A stretch of DNA of 64,000 bases from assembly GCF_963665995.1 (NCBI RefSeq), contig NZ_OY762512.1, forward strand, positions 4,340,001 through 4,404,000. The letters run 5' to 3'. Numbering within the stretch: the first letter of the stretch is position 1; every line of letters starts with the position of its first letter. Positions 8,373-16,494 of this stretch are shown here, one piece after another. Origin of the DNA: Pleurocapsa sp. FMAR1 (GTDB lineage Bacteria; Cyanobacteriota; Cyanobacteriia; Cyanobacteriales; Xenococcaceae). Under the pieces are notes generated by a model. It ran no database searches. It saw only the letters and a list, made by a program, of their open reading frames with translations, and was not told the origin of the DNA. The translations under genes were made by a program, and so were the position numbers.

Positions 8373-9272
8373 ATGTGGCTCAAACATGGGGTCAACCCCA
8401 AAGGCGAATTAATCACAATCTCCGAAGTTACTTCAGGCAAAACTAACTTAGTCTGTCCTTTTTGCGATCGCGATTTAACAGCCAAGAAAGGCAAAATTAA
8501 ACAACACCACTTCGCCCACAGTGGAGAAACCTGTCTTAGAGTCAGAAAAGGTAAATTACCATCATTACCGTTATACGATAACTTTCACCTTCAGCTATCG
8601 GCAAAACACTTTCAGCTACTAAAAGACCTGTGGAGCGAATACGGACACACGGACTACGCTATTATCACTGTTCCCTTTGAACTGGAGATGAAAAAGCTAT
8701 TTAGCTGGACACCTCAAGGCTATTATTTTACTGACCTGGGTAAAATTCCCGTCGGTGGACTATCTTTATCAGAGTTTAATGCCGTACAAGAACCGTTAAT
8801 ACTGTCCGAACTTGATAGATTGAAGAACTCAATGTTCATGGCTAAAGCGATTGGAGGAGAGTTGTTAGAGGAAAAACTAGCCGATTTAAACATTTATCGT
8901 CTACAGTTACAACGCATACTTCGATTTACTCTCTACTTTCTTCAAATAAAGTGCGATGGTAAAACTCTGCATAAGATAGGCGTGACGAGTAGAGATATCA
9001 GCGATCGCATACCTGAAATTGAACGAGATTTAAAGCAACACTATTCAGACATAAGTATTGATGTACTAGGTATTTGGCAACACAGGGGTAATGCAGAACT
9101 ATACTTCAAGCATCGCTATACAAAGTTTAATTACCGTATCGGCAAACTAACCGAATATTATAAATTCAAAGATGTTGAGACAGTGTTCGAGGATTTGTGT
9201 TCTATGCAGCCGAAGATTTTAGAAGAGTCAGAATTATCAATTTACAAAGAAGAATATAATCTAATTCCTTAA
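8373..9272 (+). CDS. CoiA-like zinc-finger protein with a C-terminal GIY-YIG/T5orf172-type nuclease domain
   Basis: A 299-residue protein. The N-terminus has a CoiA-like zinc motif: LVCPFCDRDLTAKKGKIK followed by QHHFAHSGETC (Cys-x2-Cys, His-His-x-x-x-His...Cys). Residues about 190-275 contain LYFLQIKCDGKTLHKIGVTS and a following RISDRIPEIERDL-like helix, then KHRYTKFNYRIGKLTEYYKF. This resembles the GIY-YIG fold as found in T5orf172 proteins (Y-x-I/L start, K-I-G-V-T, terminal E-Y-Y/F). CoiA acts in competence; the combination suggests a DNA-processing enzyme for incoming or foreign DNA. The function is inferred from domain order. Confidence 0.65.
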   Translation: MWLKHGVNPKGELITISEVTSGKTNLVCPFCDRDLTAKKGKIKQHHFAHSGETCLRVRKGKLPSLPLYDNFHLQLSAKHFQLLKDLWSEYGHTDYAIITVPFELEMKKLFSWTPQGYYFTDLGKIPVGGLSLSEFNAVQEPLILSELDRLKNSMFMAKAIGGELLEEKLADLNIYRLQLQRILRFTLYFLQIKCDGKTLHKIGVTSRDISDRIPEIERDLKQHYSDISIDVLGIWQHRGNAELYFKHRYTKFNYRIGKLTEYYKFKDVETVFEDLCSMQPKILEESELSIYKEEYNLIP

Positions 9273-9302
9273 GATGATTTTGTTCGGCGATCGCTTTTTA
9301 AG

Positions 9303-9667
9303 ATGCCCATAAATCCGAGTCTTTACCCCGATAATTGGAACAGCCTAGCATTGTCAGTAAAAAAAGCTGCAATCGCGTGGAGCGATTCGCCATCGCTTTG
9401 CGATGTCGGATTGCCGTAGGCAATCGGCAGTGTAGTTGCTGTGGCAAGAAATGCTACAAGCCAGGAGAAAGGCTTTAGCCGCATCTAAAACCAGATAGTT
9501 TAACTCGTTCTCAATGGACGGCGGATATTTTTCAGGTGCATCATCGCAATCACGACACAAAGAACAATCAAGTTTCCAACCTTCAGGCGGTCTGTGCTGT
9601 GTGCCATTTGAGCTTGCACAGGGACAAATATAGTCCAGTTAGTGAAGGTCAATTGCCATTGTGGTGA
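9303..9667 (+). pseudogene. HNH endonuclease gene broken by a palindromic repeat and a stop codon
   Basis: ATG 9303 starts MPINPSLYPDNWNSLALSVK. After a repeat insertion (about 9371-9434, made of GCGATTCGC/CATCGCTTTGCGATG and GATTGCCGTAGGCAATC hairpins) the gene resumes with RQCSCCGKKCYKPGERL. It then meets an in-frame TAG and continues with the HNH core DIFQVHHRNHDTKNNQVSNL, QAVCAVCHLSLH and a tail ending at TGA 9667. The zinc-binding cysteines and the HH...N...H core identify the family. Confidence 0.75.
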
Positions 9668-9901
9668 AAAGCGATCGCTCTAGCTACGGGTCACATAACC
9701 GCTACACTTCATAAACTTTCAAAACTTCATCACCGTACTGGTTGATTACTTTGACCACCAAGAGGTTCAGATTCGCTTTGAAGTTTTGAATGAATGACAC
9801 CATATTCGCGCATTGAAACTATCCGCTGTGAAGAATTAGACGTAGAATCAGACGATGACGTAATTCAGCGTTAGATAGTTAATTTTCTGGCAGAGATAAA
9901 T

Positions 9902-10705
9902 ATGGATTTTGGAATCAAAGATAAGGTCGCTGTAATCACTGGTGGCGGTTCTGGTATAGGTAAAGCCACCGCAGATTTATTAGCCTCCGAAGGTGTCAAA
10001 CTAGCTCTAGTCGGTAGAACACGGTCAAAGTTGGAGGCAGCAGCACAAGAACTATCCAAACAGACTGAAACAATACCAGTTGTAGCTGACATGACTAAGA
10101 TGGTAGAAGTTGAAGCAGCAAAGCAGAAGATTATCGACCATTATGGCTCGGTTGACATTTTGGTAAACTGCGCGGGTATTACTGGCGCGACTGGAGACTT
10201 TTTGGGCTTGACTGAAGAGGACTGGTACGAAACCCTAGAGATTAATTTCATGGGTGTGGTGCGCGTCTGCAAGGCTTTTATCCCTTCCATGCAGCAAAAA
10301 TGTTGGGGCAGAGTAATTTTGCTGGGTTCGGAAGATGCAGTAAATCCCTATATTGATGATATGCCTTATTGTGCCATGAAAGCAGGAGTGTTAAATCTTG
10401 CTAAGAATCTCTCTAAGGCTTATACCAAAGATGGTGTGTTAGTTAATACTGTATCTCCTGCCTATGTTGAGTCACCGATGACCAATGCGATGATGGAAAA
10501 ACGCTCCGAAGAGAGAGGAATCAGCTTTGAAAAAGCAGTAGAAACGTTTTTAGAAGAAGAACGTCCACACATCGAACTAAGCCGTCGGGGTAAAGTGGAA
10601 GAAGTGGCTGCGGTAATTGCCTTTCTTTGTTCTCAGCAGTCCAGCTATGTAGTTGGTTCAAATTATCGAGTTGACGGTGGATCGGTAGCCACGGTAGGTA
10701 CGTAA
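9902..10705 (+). CDS. Short-chain dehydrogenase/reductase (SDR)
   Basis: A 267-residue classical SDR. The nucleotide-binding TGGGSGIG lies at residues 13-20, the NAG motif is seen as VNCAGITGATG, and the catalytic Tyr156-x-x-x-Lys160 as PYCAMKAG. The C-terminus VVGSNYRVDGGSVATVG is typical of the family. It would oxidise or reduce a hydroxyl/keto group with NAD(P)(H); the substrate cannot be read from sequence. It appears monocistronic, with remnants on both sides. Confidence 0.9.
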   Translation: MDFGIKDKVAVITGGGSGIGKATADLLASEGVKLALVGRTRSKLEAAAQELSKQTETIPVVADMTKMVEVEAAKQKIIDHYGSVDILVNCAGITGATGDFLGLTEEDWYETLEINFMGVVRVCKAFIPSMQQKCWGRVILLGSEDAVNPYIDDMPYCAMKAGVLNLAKNLSKAYTKDGVLVNTVSPAYVESPMTNAMMEKRSEERGISFEKAVETFLEEERPHIELSRRGKVEEVAAVIAFLCSQQSSYVVGSNYRVDGGSVATVGT

Positions 10706-10891
10706 TAAACACCAACCCACAGCGACTATTTCTTAATTAATAAGTCAGTTCAACAAAGCGCGATCGCGTAGCTAACCGTCTATCGGGGATACCGCTACGC
10801 ATATAGTCATCGTTTCATCTGACAATCCTTTTTCAACATCAAACTATTGTGGACTTGTTTAACTGAAACGAAATAATTACAAATAAAGCCC

Positions 10892-11125
10892 ATGCCAGCA
10901 CCTCAATCAGTCCTTAATTTTTTTATCGCTGTTCTTCAAGACGAAAATTTGAAATCGCAGTTTACTAAAGCTCTGGGTAAAGAAGATACGCCAGCTATGG
11001 TCAATCTAGCTAAAGAACACGGATACGATTTTACTGCTAACGAATTACGCCAGGAGCTAAAATACAATACATATGTACCTGCAATGCCTCATATACCTGT
11101 GACTGTAAGGGACGCGATGATATAA
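10892..11125 (+). CDS. Nif11-domain peptide
   Basis: A 77-residue protein starting at ATG 10892. The segment VLNFFIAVLQDENLKSQFTK and then MVNLAKEHGYDFTANELRQE is the Nif11 leader signature (helical leader, ...LAKEHGY-x-F-T-x-x-EL). Nif11 domains occur as precursor-peptide leaders or as small proteins of unknown function. There is no double-glycine cleavage motif and no core peptide follows, and no maturation enzyme is nearby, so a role as a peptide precursor is not supported. The C-terminus may be altered by a frameshift, because another coding frame begins within its last codons. Confidence 0.65.
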   Translation: MPAPQSVLNFFIAVLQDENLKSQFTKALGKEDTPAMVNLAKEHGYDFTANELRQELKYNTYVPAMPHIPVTVRDAMI

Positions 11126-11379
11126 CCGCCAGACAGGGGTATTATATTCACGCTCATAATGAAGAAAAAGCGTGGCAGCAGATGGCTACAAGACATCCCG
11201 ATGAAACCGCAGCAGGTTTTTCTATTCAAGATTGGTCAGAACATTCGGGTAAAAGCGTTACTGTTCTTAGAGTAGAACGAGATGAAGCTGGTAACGAAAT
11301 ATTAATTAATTAAGATGGTAAAAAAGCCATAACTAACGAGCAGGGTGATGTTATCGCCTATGAAGACAGTCAAGAATAG
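11092..11379 (+). pseudogene. Unidentified gene remnant overlapping the end of the Nif11 gene
   Basis: A second frame reads ARQGYYIHAHNEEKAWQQMA, then TRHPDETAAGFSIQDWSEH and VTVLRVERDEAGNEILIN. It is interrupted by TAA at 11311 and goes on as DGKKAITNEQGDVIAYED to TAG 11379. The composition looks like genuine protein. It has no start of its own, so it may once have been fused to the Nif11 protein. Family unknown. Confidence 0.45.
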
Positions 11380-11470
11380 ATTGCTATTTGCTATAAATTC
11401 AAAATCTTAATATTGGTATATTATTGATGGCACTCGAACCAAACCATACAACTTTATTCAGGTGTAAATC

Positions 11471-11674
11471 GTGTTTAAAAAGCATAACCAAGAATTCTGG
11501 GATAAACGGTATGGTGAATCTGACTATGCTTATGGCATAAAACCCAACGCTTTTCTCGTCGCTCAAAAAGAACGAATTTACGCGAGAATGCAGGTGCTTG
11601 TTCCAGGCGACGGTGAAGGTCGTAATAGTGTCTGGCTAGCTCAACAGGAAGCGGATTGGTTGAAGGTTGTTTGA
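11471..11674 (+). pseudogene. N-terminal fragment of a SAM-dependent methyltransferase
   Basis: GTG 11471 opens a frame reading KKHNQEFWDKRYGESDYAYG, then IKPNAFLVAQ and VLVPGDGEGRNSVWLAQQ. FWD-x-RY with the glycine-rich GDGEGRN motif is typical of TehB-like methyltransferases. The protein stops at 67 residues, where an unrelated minus-strand fragment begins, so the gene was cut by a rearrangement at about 11670. Confidence 0.65.
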
Positions 11675-11960
11675 GTATTTCGCCGAACCAACTTGACTGC
11701 GGGTATTTGCTCTGAATAGTTATCAATGCCTTTGAGGCCCAGGTGATGATAGAGATAGTTATTTCCCGCACCGATTTCTATGGCTTTGTCGAGATTAAAG
11801 TTATCCTTGAGCTATTCAACTAGTTCAACTGTGGGTAGCTGATAAATAGCTCGACAGATAGACCAAACTCTTAAATCGGCATTGTCTATGGTCTTATAAA
11901 AGTCAGCAGATTGTAGTTTAAGAACTCCTCGGTCGTCTAGGAAGATGCGATGCCTAAAGC
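11675..11960 (-). pseudogene. Fragment of a second methyltransferase-like protein with an in-frame stop
   Basis: On the minus strand the frame reads RFRHRIFLDDRGVLKLQSAD, then VWSICRAIYQLPTVELVE, a TAG, and LKDNFNLDKAIEIGAGNNYL. The E-I-G-A-G-N-x-x-L motif is a SAM-binding loop. The TAG probably replaced a TGG. Both ends are lost: the 5' end in the palindromic array, the 3' end at the junction with the fragment at 11471-11674. Confidence 0.5.
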
Positions 11961-12790
11961 GCGGGTGTGGAACAGCGGTCAGACCCCCTAAAGGGTTCAG
12001 CAGCGCCGCCGACAGAGCGGGTGGAAACGGATGGCGGAAGAGTGAAGTAAGAATACTCTTACTCAACCTCGACAGTTTGCTCGCCCTCAACAGTTCCTTC
12101 AACGCGGGGAACCCGCGCAACGGACTCAGATGCGGACGAAGCGTCCTTTCTCGCAACGGGGGGAACCCCCCGCGCATGGTTCAGCAGTTTCGCAGGGCGG
12201 GGTACCGCCCAAGTCGCGTCTAGCGACAGGCTCTGGAGAGCCTCGCCTAACGGGAGGAAAGGCGGCACGTTCCAACGTGCGCTGCTTTGCAGCCTGCAGC
12301 GGGGGAACCCCGCCACCCTCAGCAATAGCGCTACTCGGAGGGAACCTCCGCAACGCTTTGCTTCGCAACGAACTGCTTCACCGCAACGCAACTGTCTCGC
12401 AACGGGCGAGTGGAATATGCTCTCGCGGACGCTTCGTCCGCCGCCGTTGCAAAGCAACGTCGAGGCTCGATAGAGCCTGAGAGCATCGGGAAGCATTCCC
12501 TTGCGCCCTACGGCGACGCGGGGTCTTCCCTCATTTCCTCGCCCCAAAACGCGCCTTCTCTATTCAAGAGCCTGTCTTGAGACAGTTGTTCATGGGGGAA
12601 ACCCCCGCCCTCGACAGTTCCTTCAACGCGGGAAACCCGCGCAACGGACTCACCTGCGGACGAAGCGTCCTTGGTCGCAAGACCACACTGTCTCGCTGTT
12701 CCACACCCGAAGTTCAAGGGAACGCTGACCAAGACAAGCCGAACTAAATTCGGCGCAGATGCGGACAAGTCCTTTCTCACCCGCTCTAGC
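11960..12790. repeat. Dense GC-rich array of nested palindromic repeats
   Basis: About 830 bp made almost entirely of short inverted repeats such as AACGCGGGGAACCCGCG, GGTACCGCCCAAG, GCGGACGCTTCGTCCGC and CGTTGCAAAGCAACG. One module of about 65 nt occurs twice (about 12081-12149 and 12608-12675) with few differences. Base composition is far more GC-rich than the surroundings. Long open frames on both strands result from the repeats and are not genes. It looks like repeated insertion of small mobile palindromes into one another. Confidence 0.7.
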
Positions 12791-12842
12791 TTCGCAATCG
12801 TATTTTTCTAAAAACTCTTGGATTTCGAGAGGGAAAATCATT

Positions 12843-13262
12843 TTAGATGATCGAGAAAATAAATCCGATAATAGTCAATGCTAAAGCCAGAAAACCAAGG
12901 ATAACTGGCGGTGTTCCAGGGGTTTTAGTTTTCACCAAGAGCGTCGCGTATAAAGTTCCAATTGAAGTACAAAGACTGATAGCAGGAATTGTATAGACCG
13001 ACCATGTGTTTCCAGTCCTAAAAGGAATAATCAACAGGACAAATATAGCTAACCCCGTAGCCAAAAACCCTCCACCTGCTGCTCTCATCAAAGCCAGAAT
13101 TAACACCTGCATATTCTCTTCCAGCTTAGACCATGACAAGCTCAATGCTTCTGCGTGATAGGGCATGAACTGGCTTCTAGTCAAGTAGATTAAGCCGAAT
13201 ATTACTGATACAAGTGCTACACAACTGTAGCTAATAAATGAGATTAAAGATGTGGCTGACAT
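12843..13262 (-). CDS. Small integral membrane protein, four predicted helices
   Basis: A 139-residue protein from ATG 13262. Hydrophobic segments lie at about 7-27, 55-82, 87-108 and 117-137. A short loop with SKLEENMQVLILALMRAAGG precedes helix 2. I do not recognise a named family. It stands alone between repeat-rich remnants. Confidence 0.55.
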   Translation of the reverse strand: MSATSLISFISYSCVALVSVIFGLIYLTRSQFMPYHAEALSLSWSKLEENMQVLILALMRAAGGGFLATGLAIFVLLIIPFRTGNTWSVYTIPAISLCTSIGTLYATLLVKTKTPGTPPVILGFLALALTIIGFIFSII

Positions 13263-13332
13263 TTTTAGTGTGACTTTATCCTAATCTAGCTAATCTCGAT
13301 AGAAAGAAAACTGAATAAATCTAAACTTTTTT

Positions 13333-13587
13333 TTACGCAACAGTACCGTATATCTGAGACTTAGTTGTTTTACGGAGATACAGTGGATGACGGGGACAAC
13401 CTTTTTTAGTAATGCCCAAAGAGTAAAGATGAGTATGGTTTTTTAGTAGATAGAGAGTATATAAATCTTGCTTTTGCCATGTTCCATGATTGCCCCAGGC
13501 TAAGATGACGCGATTGGCGAAGCCTAGCCGAAGGCATCGCTTTTCATAACACTGTCTTTGATACAGCGATTGCTCTTTCATAGTCAA
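13333..13587 (-). pseudogene. DUF1643 C-terminal fragment, copy 1
   Basis: The fragment reads VILAWGNHGTWQKQDLYTLY, then LYSLGITKKGCPRHPLYL, the conserved end of DUF1643 proteins. The first two thirds of the protein are missing. A 27-nt palindromic repeat (about 13509-13537, GATTGGCGAAGCCTAGCC...) is inserted in frame just before the conserved block. A more complete relative with the same insertion is at 14638-15447. Confidence 0.6.
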
Positions 13588-13858
13588 GTAAATAGTAAAC
13601 TACAAATTACTTACATATTTTTGAAGAAACTCTTGGATTTCAGGATTGGTATTGATGTCCATTTTTCATCATGATAGTGTACACCTCGCTCTAAAAGACA
13701 GTTGAAATCTAGTATTGGCTATTATTGTTCGATCTTGACAGCCAAAGAAAATACATCACTCATAAAATGAAAAGTTGAGAAGGAGAAATGGTAAATAGCA
13801 ATTGCTGAGGTTTATTTTTCTCTGACTCTTGGTTATATTTCCTTTTTTCATCCATACC

Positions 13859-14605
13859 ATGACAGACGCTCTCTCTGACATTAAAGGCATCCTGTTCGAC
13901 ATCAATGGAGTTTTGTATGCAGATAACCAACCTATTGATGGTGCAGTTGAAATTATTAACAAGATTAAAACTAAATTTCCCTGTCGGTTTGTTACCAATA
14001 CAACTACTAAATCCCGTCAGACATTTCATCGAAGTCTAGTTGAGGACTGCCCATATTTACTTCGGAAATAATTAGCGCACCCTATGCAGCAGTGCTATAT
14101 TTACGGCAATTAAACAATCCCTCATGTCATTTACTGCTGTCTGAGGATGTAAAGAGCGATTTTGCCGAATTTTCTCAATCCGATACAAAACCAGATGTAG
14201 TTGTGATTGGGGATATAGGCGATCGCTGGAACTACTTCATGATAAATAAGGTCTTTAAGATGTTAATTAATAGAGCGATCGCTAATTGCCCTGCACAAAG
14301 GAAAATACTGGCAAGCTGAAGGAGATTTGCAGTTAGATATCGGAGCTTTTGTCGCTGGTTTGGAATACGCCAGTGGAAAAACTGCAACTGTAGTTGGTAA
14401 ACCTTCTGACTCTTTTTTTCAGTTAGCCTTAGCCGAACTAGAACTACCCGCAGAAAATGTCGTCATGGTGAGAGCTAAAAAAGCAGGGTTGACGGGAATT
14501 TTAGTCAAAACAGGTAAATATCGCCAAGAATTAGTCGAGCGTTCTGATGTAGAACCAGATCTAGTGTTGGAATCGGTGACAGATATAAAACAAATCTTGG
14601 ATTAA
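13859..14605 (+). pseudogene. HAD-superfamily hydrolase (HDHD2/NagD-like), multiply frameshifted
   Basis: ATG 13859 begins MTDALSDIKGILFDINGVLY, HAD motif I in the form D-x-N-G. VTNTTTKSR gives the motif II region. The middle (LLLSEDVKSDFAEF...DVVVIGDIGDRWNY) and the end (YASGKTATVVGKPSDSFFQL) are in two other frames. The motif IV segment that should follow ENVVMV (G-D-D...) is missing, so even repair of the frames would not restore activity. The two DUF1643 remnants flank it on the opposite strand. Confidence 0.7.
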
Positions 14606-14637
14606 TATGGTGCTTGCTAAATATGTAGAAATAGGAT

Positions 14638-15447
14638 TTATACTGCGACAGTACCGTACACTTAAGGTTAAGTTATTTGACAAAGATACAAAGGATGACG
14701 GGGAGAACCTCTTTTAGTAATGCCTAAAGAGTAGAGATAAGTATGGTTTTTCAACAACTGAAGAATAGATAAATCCTGATTTCGTTAGATGCCATGATTT
14801 GCCCAGGCTAAAATGACGCGATTGGCGAAGCCTAGCCGAAGGCATCGCTCTTGAAAACACTGTCTTTGATATAGAGATAGTTATCAGAGCCAATTGGTTT
14901 AGTTGCTTGCTTGAGTAATGATGGGTGGGGAGTGCGAGCTAGCAAACAGATTTACTACTTCTAATCTGCTATAGCCCCAAGACTTAGCGAAGTTGATACA
15001 GCGAATGATAGTCGGATCGTTGACTTGGGCATCGGCACGAGAAGGATCGCAGCACGATGAATGAAACTGTTTTGCGAGACACCCTCAACAGTCCTCTGCG
15101 GAGGGAAACCCTCCTGCAAGGCTGTTTCGCAAAACCGTTGCGGGGGAAACCCCCGTTGAGGTACCTGCGGGGGGTACCCCTTGGTTGTCGAGGGCGAGCA
15201 AAGTGTCGAAAAGGTTCCCTAGCATAAGCAAACTGAGGAAAGACTCCGCGTCGCGCACGAGTTTCGCGTGCCGCCGTTCCAAAAGAACGTCGAGGCTCTC
15301 TAGAGCCTGGCGCAAGGGAATGCTAACGGGTGCTGAACCCGAAGGGAGGTTCCCTCCGTTGTAGCGACTGTCGAGGGTGTTGCTACTGTCCCATTCACGC
15401 CGTAGTAGGTAGCGGTAGTCTCCTGTAATTACTGCTCCGCTTTGCAT
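14638..15447 (-). pseudogene. DUF1643 gene, copy 2, split by a palindromic repeat array
   Basis: ATG 15447 starts MQSGAVITGDYRYLLRREWD. After about 315 bp of repeats the gene resumes with ADAQVNDPTIIRCINFAKSW and LEVVNLFASHSP. After more frame damage it ends with the same block as copy 1 (VILAW...LYSLGITKRG...HPLYL) at TAA 14638. The order and content match DUF1643. The array is therefore a large composite insertion into a once-intact gene. Confidence 0.65.
15070..15385. repeat. Palindromic repeat array inserted in a DUF1643 gene
   Basis: Contiguous short palindromes include CTCTGCGGAGGGAAACCCTCC, a GGGGGAAACCCCC hairpin, GGTACCTGCGGGGGGTACCCC, CGCACGAGTTTCGCGTGCC and GAGGCTCTCTAGAGCCTGG. 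The array uses the same module set as the block at 11960-12790. Its boundaries are fixed by the two halves of the interrupted DUF1643 gene. Confidence 0.7.
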
Positions 15448-15555
15448 TACTGTTCGTCATATATTTCTGTTGATTTATATTTTAAAGTGTTGTATTATTG
15501 TATTGCGACGTTATTCTTTTAGTGACGTGAGCTAAGACATATTTAGGGCTTTTGC

Positions 15556-15603
15556 CCTCCTATTCACCAGTCCCAAGGGCTGATTGTGTCTATTAATAGG
15601 AGG
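15556..15603 (+). promoter_or_regulatory. Leader hairpin that can sequester the ribosome binding site
   Basis: CCTCCTATT (15556-15564) is the exact complement of AATAGGAGG (15595-15603), which contains the Shine-Dalgarno AGGAGG six bases before ATG 15610. An alternative hairpin, GGGCTTTTGCCC (15546-15557), uses part of the anti-Shine-Dalgarno strand. The two folds exclude each other, as in a translational switch. Confidence 0.45.
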
Positions 15604-15609
15604 AAATGA

Positions 15610-16071
15610 ATGTCTCTATTAGGTTTACGTTTTCGCACCGTCGCTTCTCGTCTTCAATTACTCGAATATCATCATACAGATTTAGCTTTTGAAAAAGTTT
15701 CTACTTTGGTCAGTACCCAGTTGACTAATAGATGGTCAAAAGCGATCGCTCATCGGCAAGACCCCGAAGATCCTTATACTGTTTGGTCGTTGCTTTATTT
15801 AGATGCAGTGATTAATTTAGAGGACTGGCAGGGCAAATTTACTCGTGTGGGAGTATTCTTAACAAGTCACGAAAATCGAGCCTATCGCATTCTCAAGCAA
15901 GCTCAAAAACCAACTTTTAATCAAGTGCGTAAGAGCCTTAAGATTTATCGTTATTGGGTATTTTGTGTCGAGCCGAAACACTTTCCCAGTGATGGAGAGT
16001 GGGTAGATATTCTCTATGGCGAGATTGACAAGCCAAATCGAGAAGGTAGTTCTAGACTAATTATTTTATAA
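15610..16071 (+). CDS. Conserved-looking hypothetical protein, 153 aa
   Basis: ATG 15610 has an ideal AGGAGG six bases upstream. The soluble protein is rich in aromatic and basic residues (VWSLLYLDAVINLEDWQGKF, later RVGVFLTSHENRAYRILKQA and FCVEPKHFPSDGEWVD). No transmembrane segment or known motif is visible. It is followed 77 nt later by another small gene in the same direction, and the two may form an operon controlled by the leader at 15556-15603. Confidence 0.65.
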   Translation: MSLLGLRFRTVASRLQLLEYHHTDLAFEKVSTLVSTQLTNRWSKAIAHRQDPEDPYTVWSLLYLDAVINLEDWQGKFTRVGVFLTSHENRAYRILKQAQKPTFNQVRKSLKIYRYWVFCVEPKHFPSDGEWVDILYGEIDKPNREGSSRLIIL

Positions 16072-16091
16072 ATCATCTTGTCGCAATACTA

Positions 16092-16124
16092 TATCCTCTT
16101 GCGCTCAGTGCGTAGGAGGATATC
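16092..16124 (+). promoter_or_regulatory. Strong hairpin between two small genes
   Basis: ATATCCTC and GAGGATAT close a stem around TGCGCTCAGTGCG. It lies between 16071 and ATG 16149. There is no T-run, so it is more likely an RNA-processing or regulatory hairpin than a terminator. Confidence 0.35.
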
Positions 16125-16148
16125 GATTAATAATTAATAACTCAAAAC

Positions 16149-16421
16149 ATGAATCAAAACAATCTAACCAATTTAGAAAATTTGAAAAACTTAAAGTACA
16201 GAGTTTTCGTTCTCCTGCCTGATTCAGATAACTGCTATCAGGTAGTCTTTTCTGACACGGATGCCGAACGAGTCGAACAGTTAGCGACTCGACTAAGAAA
16301 GCTAAAATATCATGCAATAGTTCACTCAGAAGCTTTCTGGAATGGTTATTGGGAACACGAAGCAAATGTCCTCTTTGACATTGAGTATGCCAAAAGAAAC
16401 TATTCTTTTGTAGATGATTGA
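16149..16421 (+). CDS. Hypothetical protein, 90 aa
   Basis: ATG 16149. Acidic/basic small protein: LKYRVFVLLPDSDNCYQVVF, then DAERVEQLATRLRKLKYHAI and EANVLFDIEYAKRNYSF. The alternating strand-helix-strand pattern suggests a small alpha/beta fold. It is co-directional with 15610-16071, with a hairpin in between. Family not recognised. Confidence 0.55.
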   Translation: MNQNNLTNLENLKNLKYRVFVLLPDSDNCYQVVFSDTDAERVEQLATRLRKLKYHAIVHSEAFWNGYWEHEANVLFDIEYAKRNYSFVDD

Positions 16422-16494
16422 AAATAAAAAACAAAATTATTGACGTTTTTCTAGCTGTAGAATATTTTTGAAGTGTTAACCTAACACGCAGCAG

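Noticed and set aside
9354-9560. Minus-strand frame of 68 codons
   Set aside because: It is antisense to the recognisable HNH gene remnant and crosses its repeat insertion.
12059-12547. Long open frames on both strands between about 11.8 and 12.8 kb
   Set aside because: They follow the palindromic repeats, overlap each other on both strands and have arginine- and proline-rich translations typical of repeat DNA.
13756-14029. Minus-strand frames opposite the HAD pseudogene
   Set aside because: They are shadows of the HAD coding sequence, whose motifs are clear on the plus strand.
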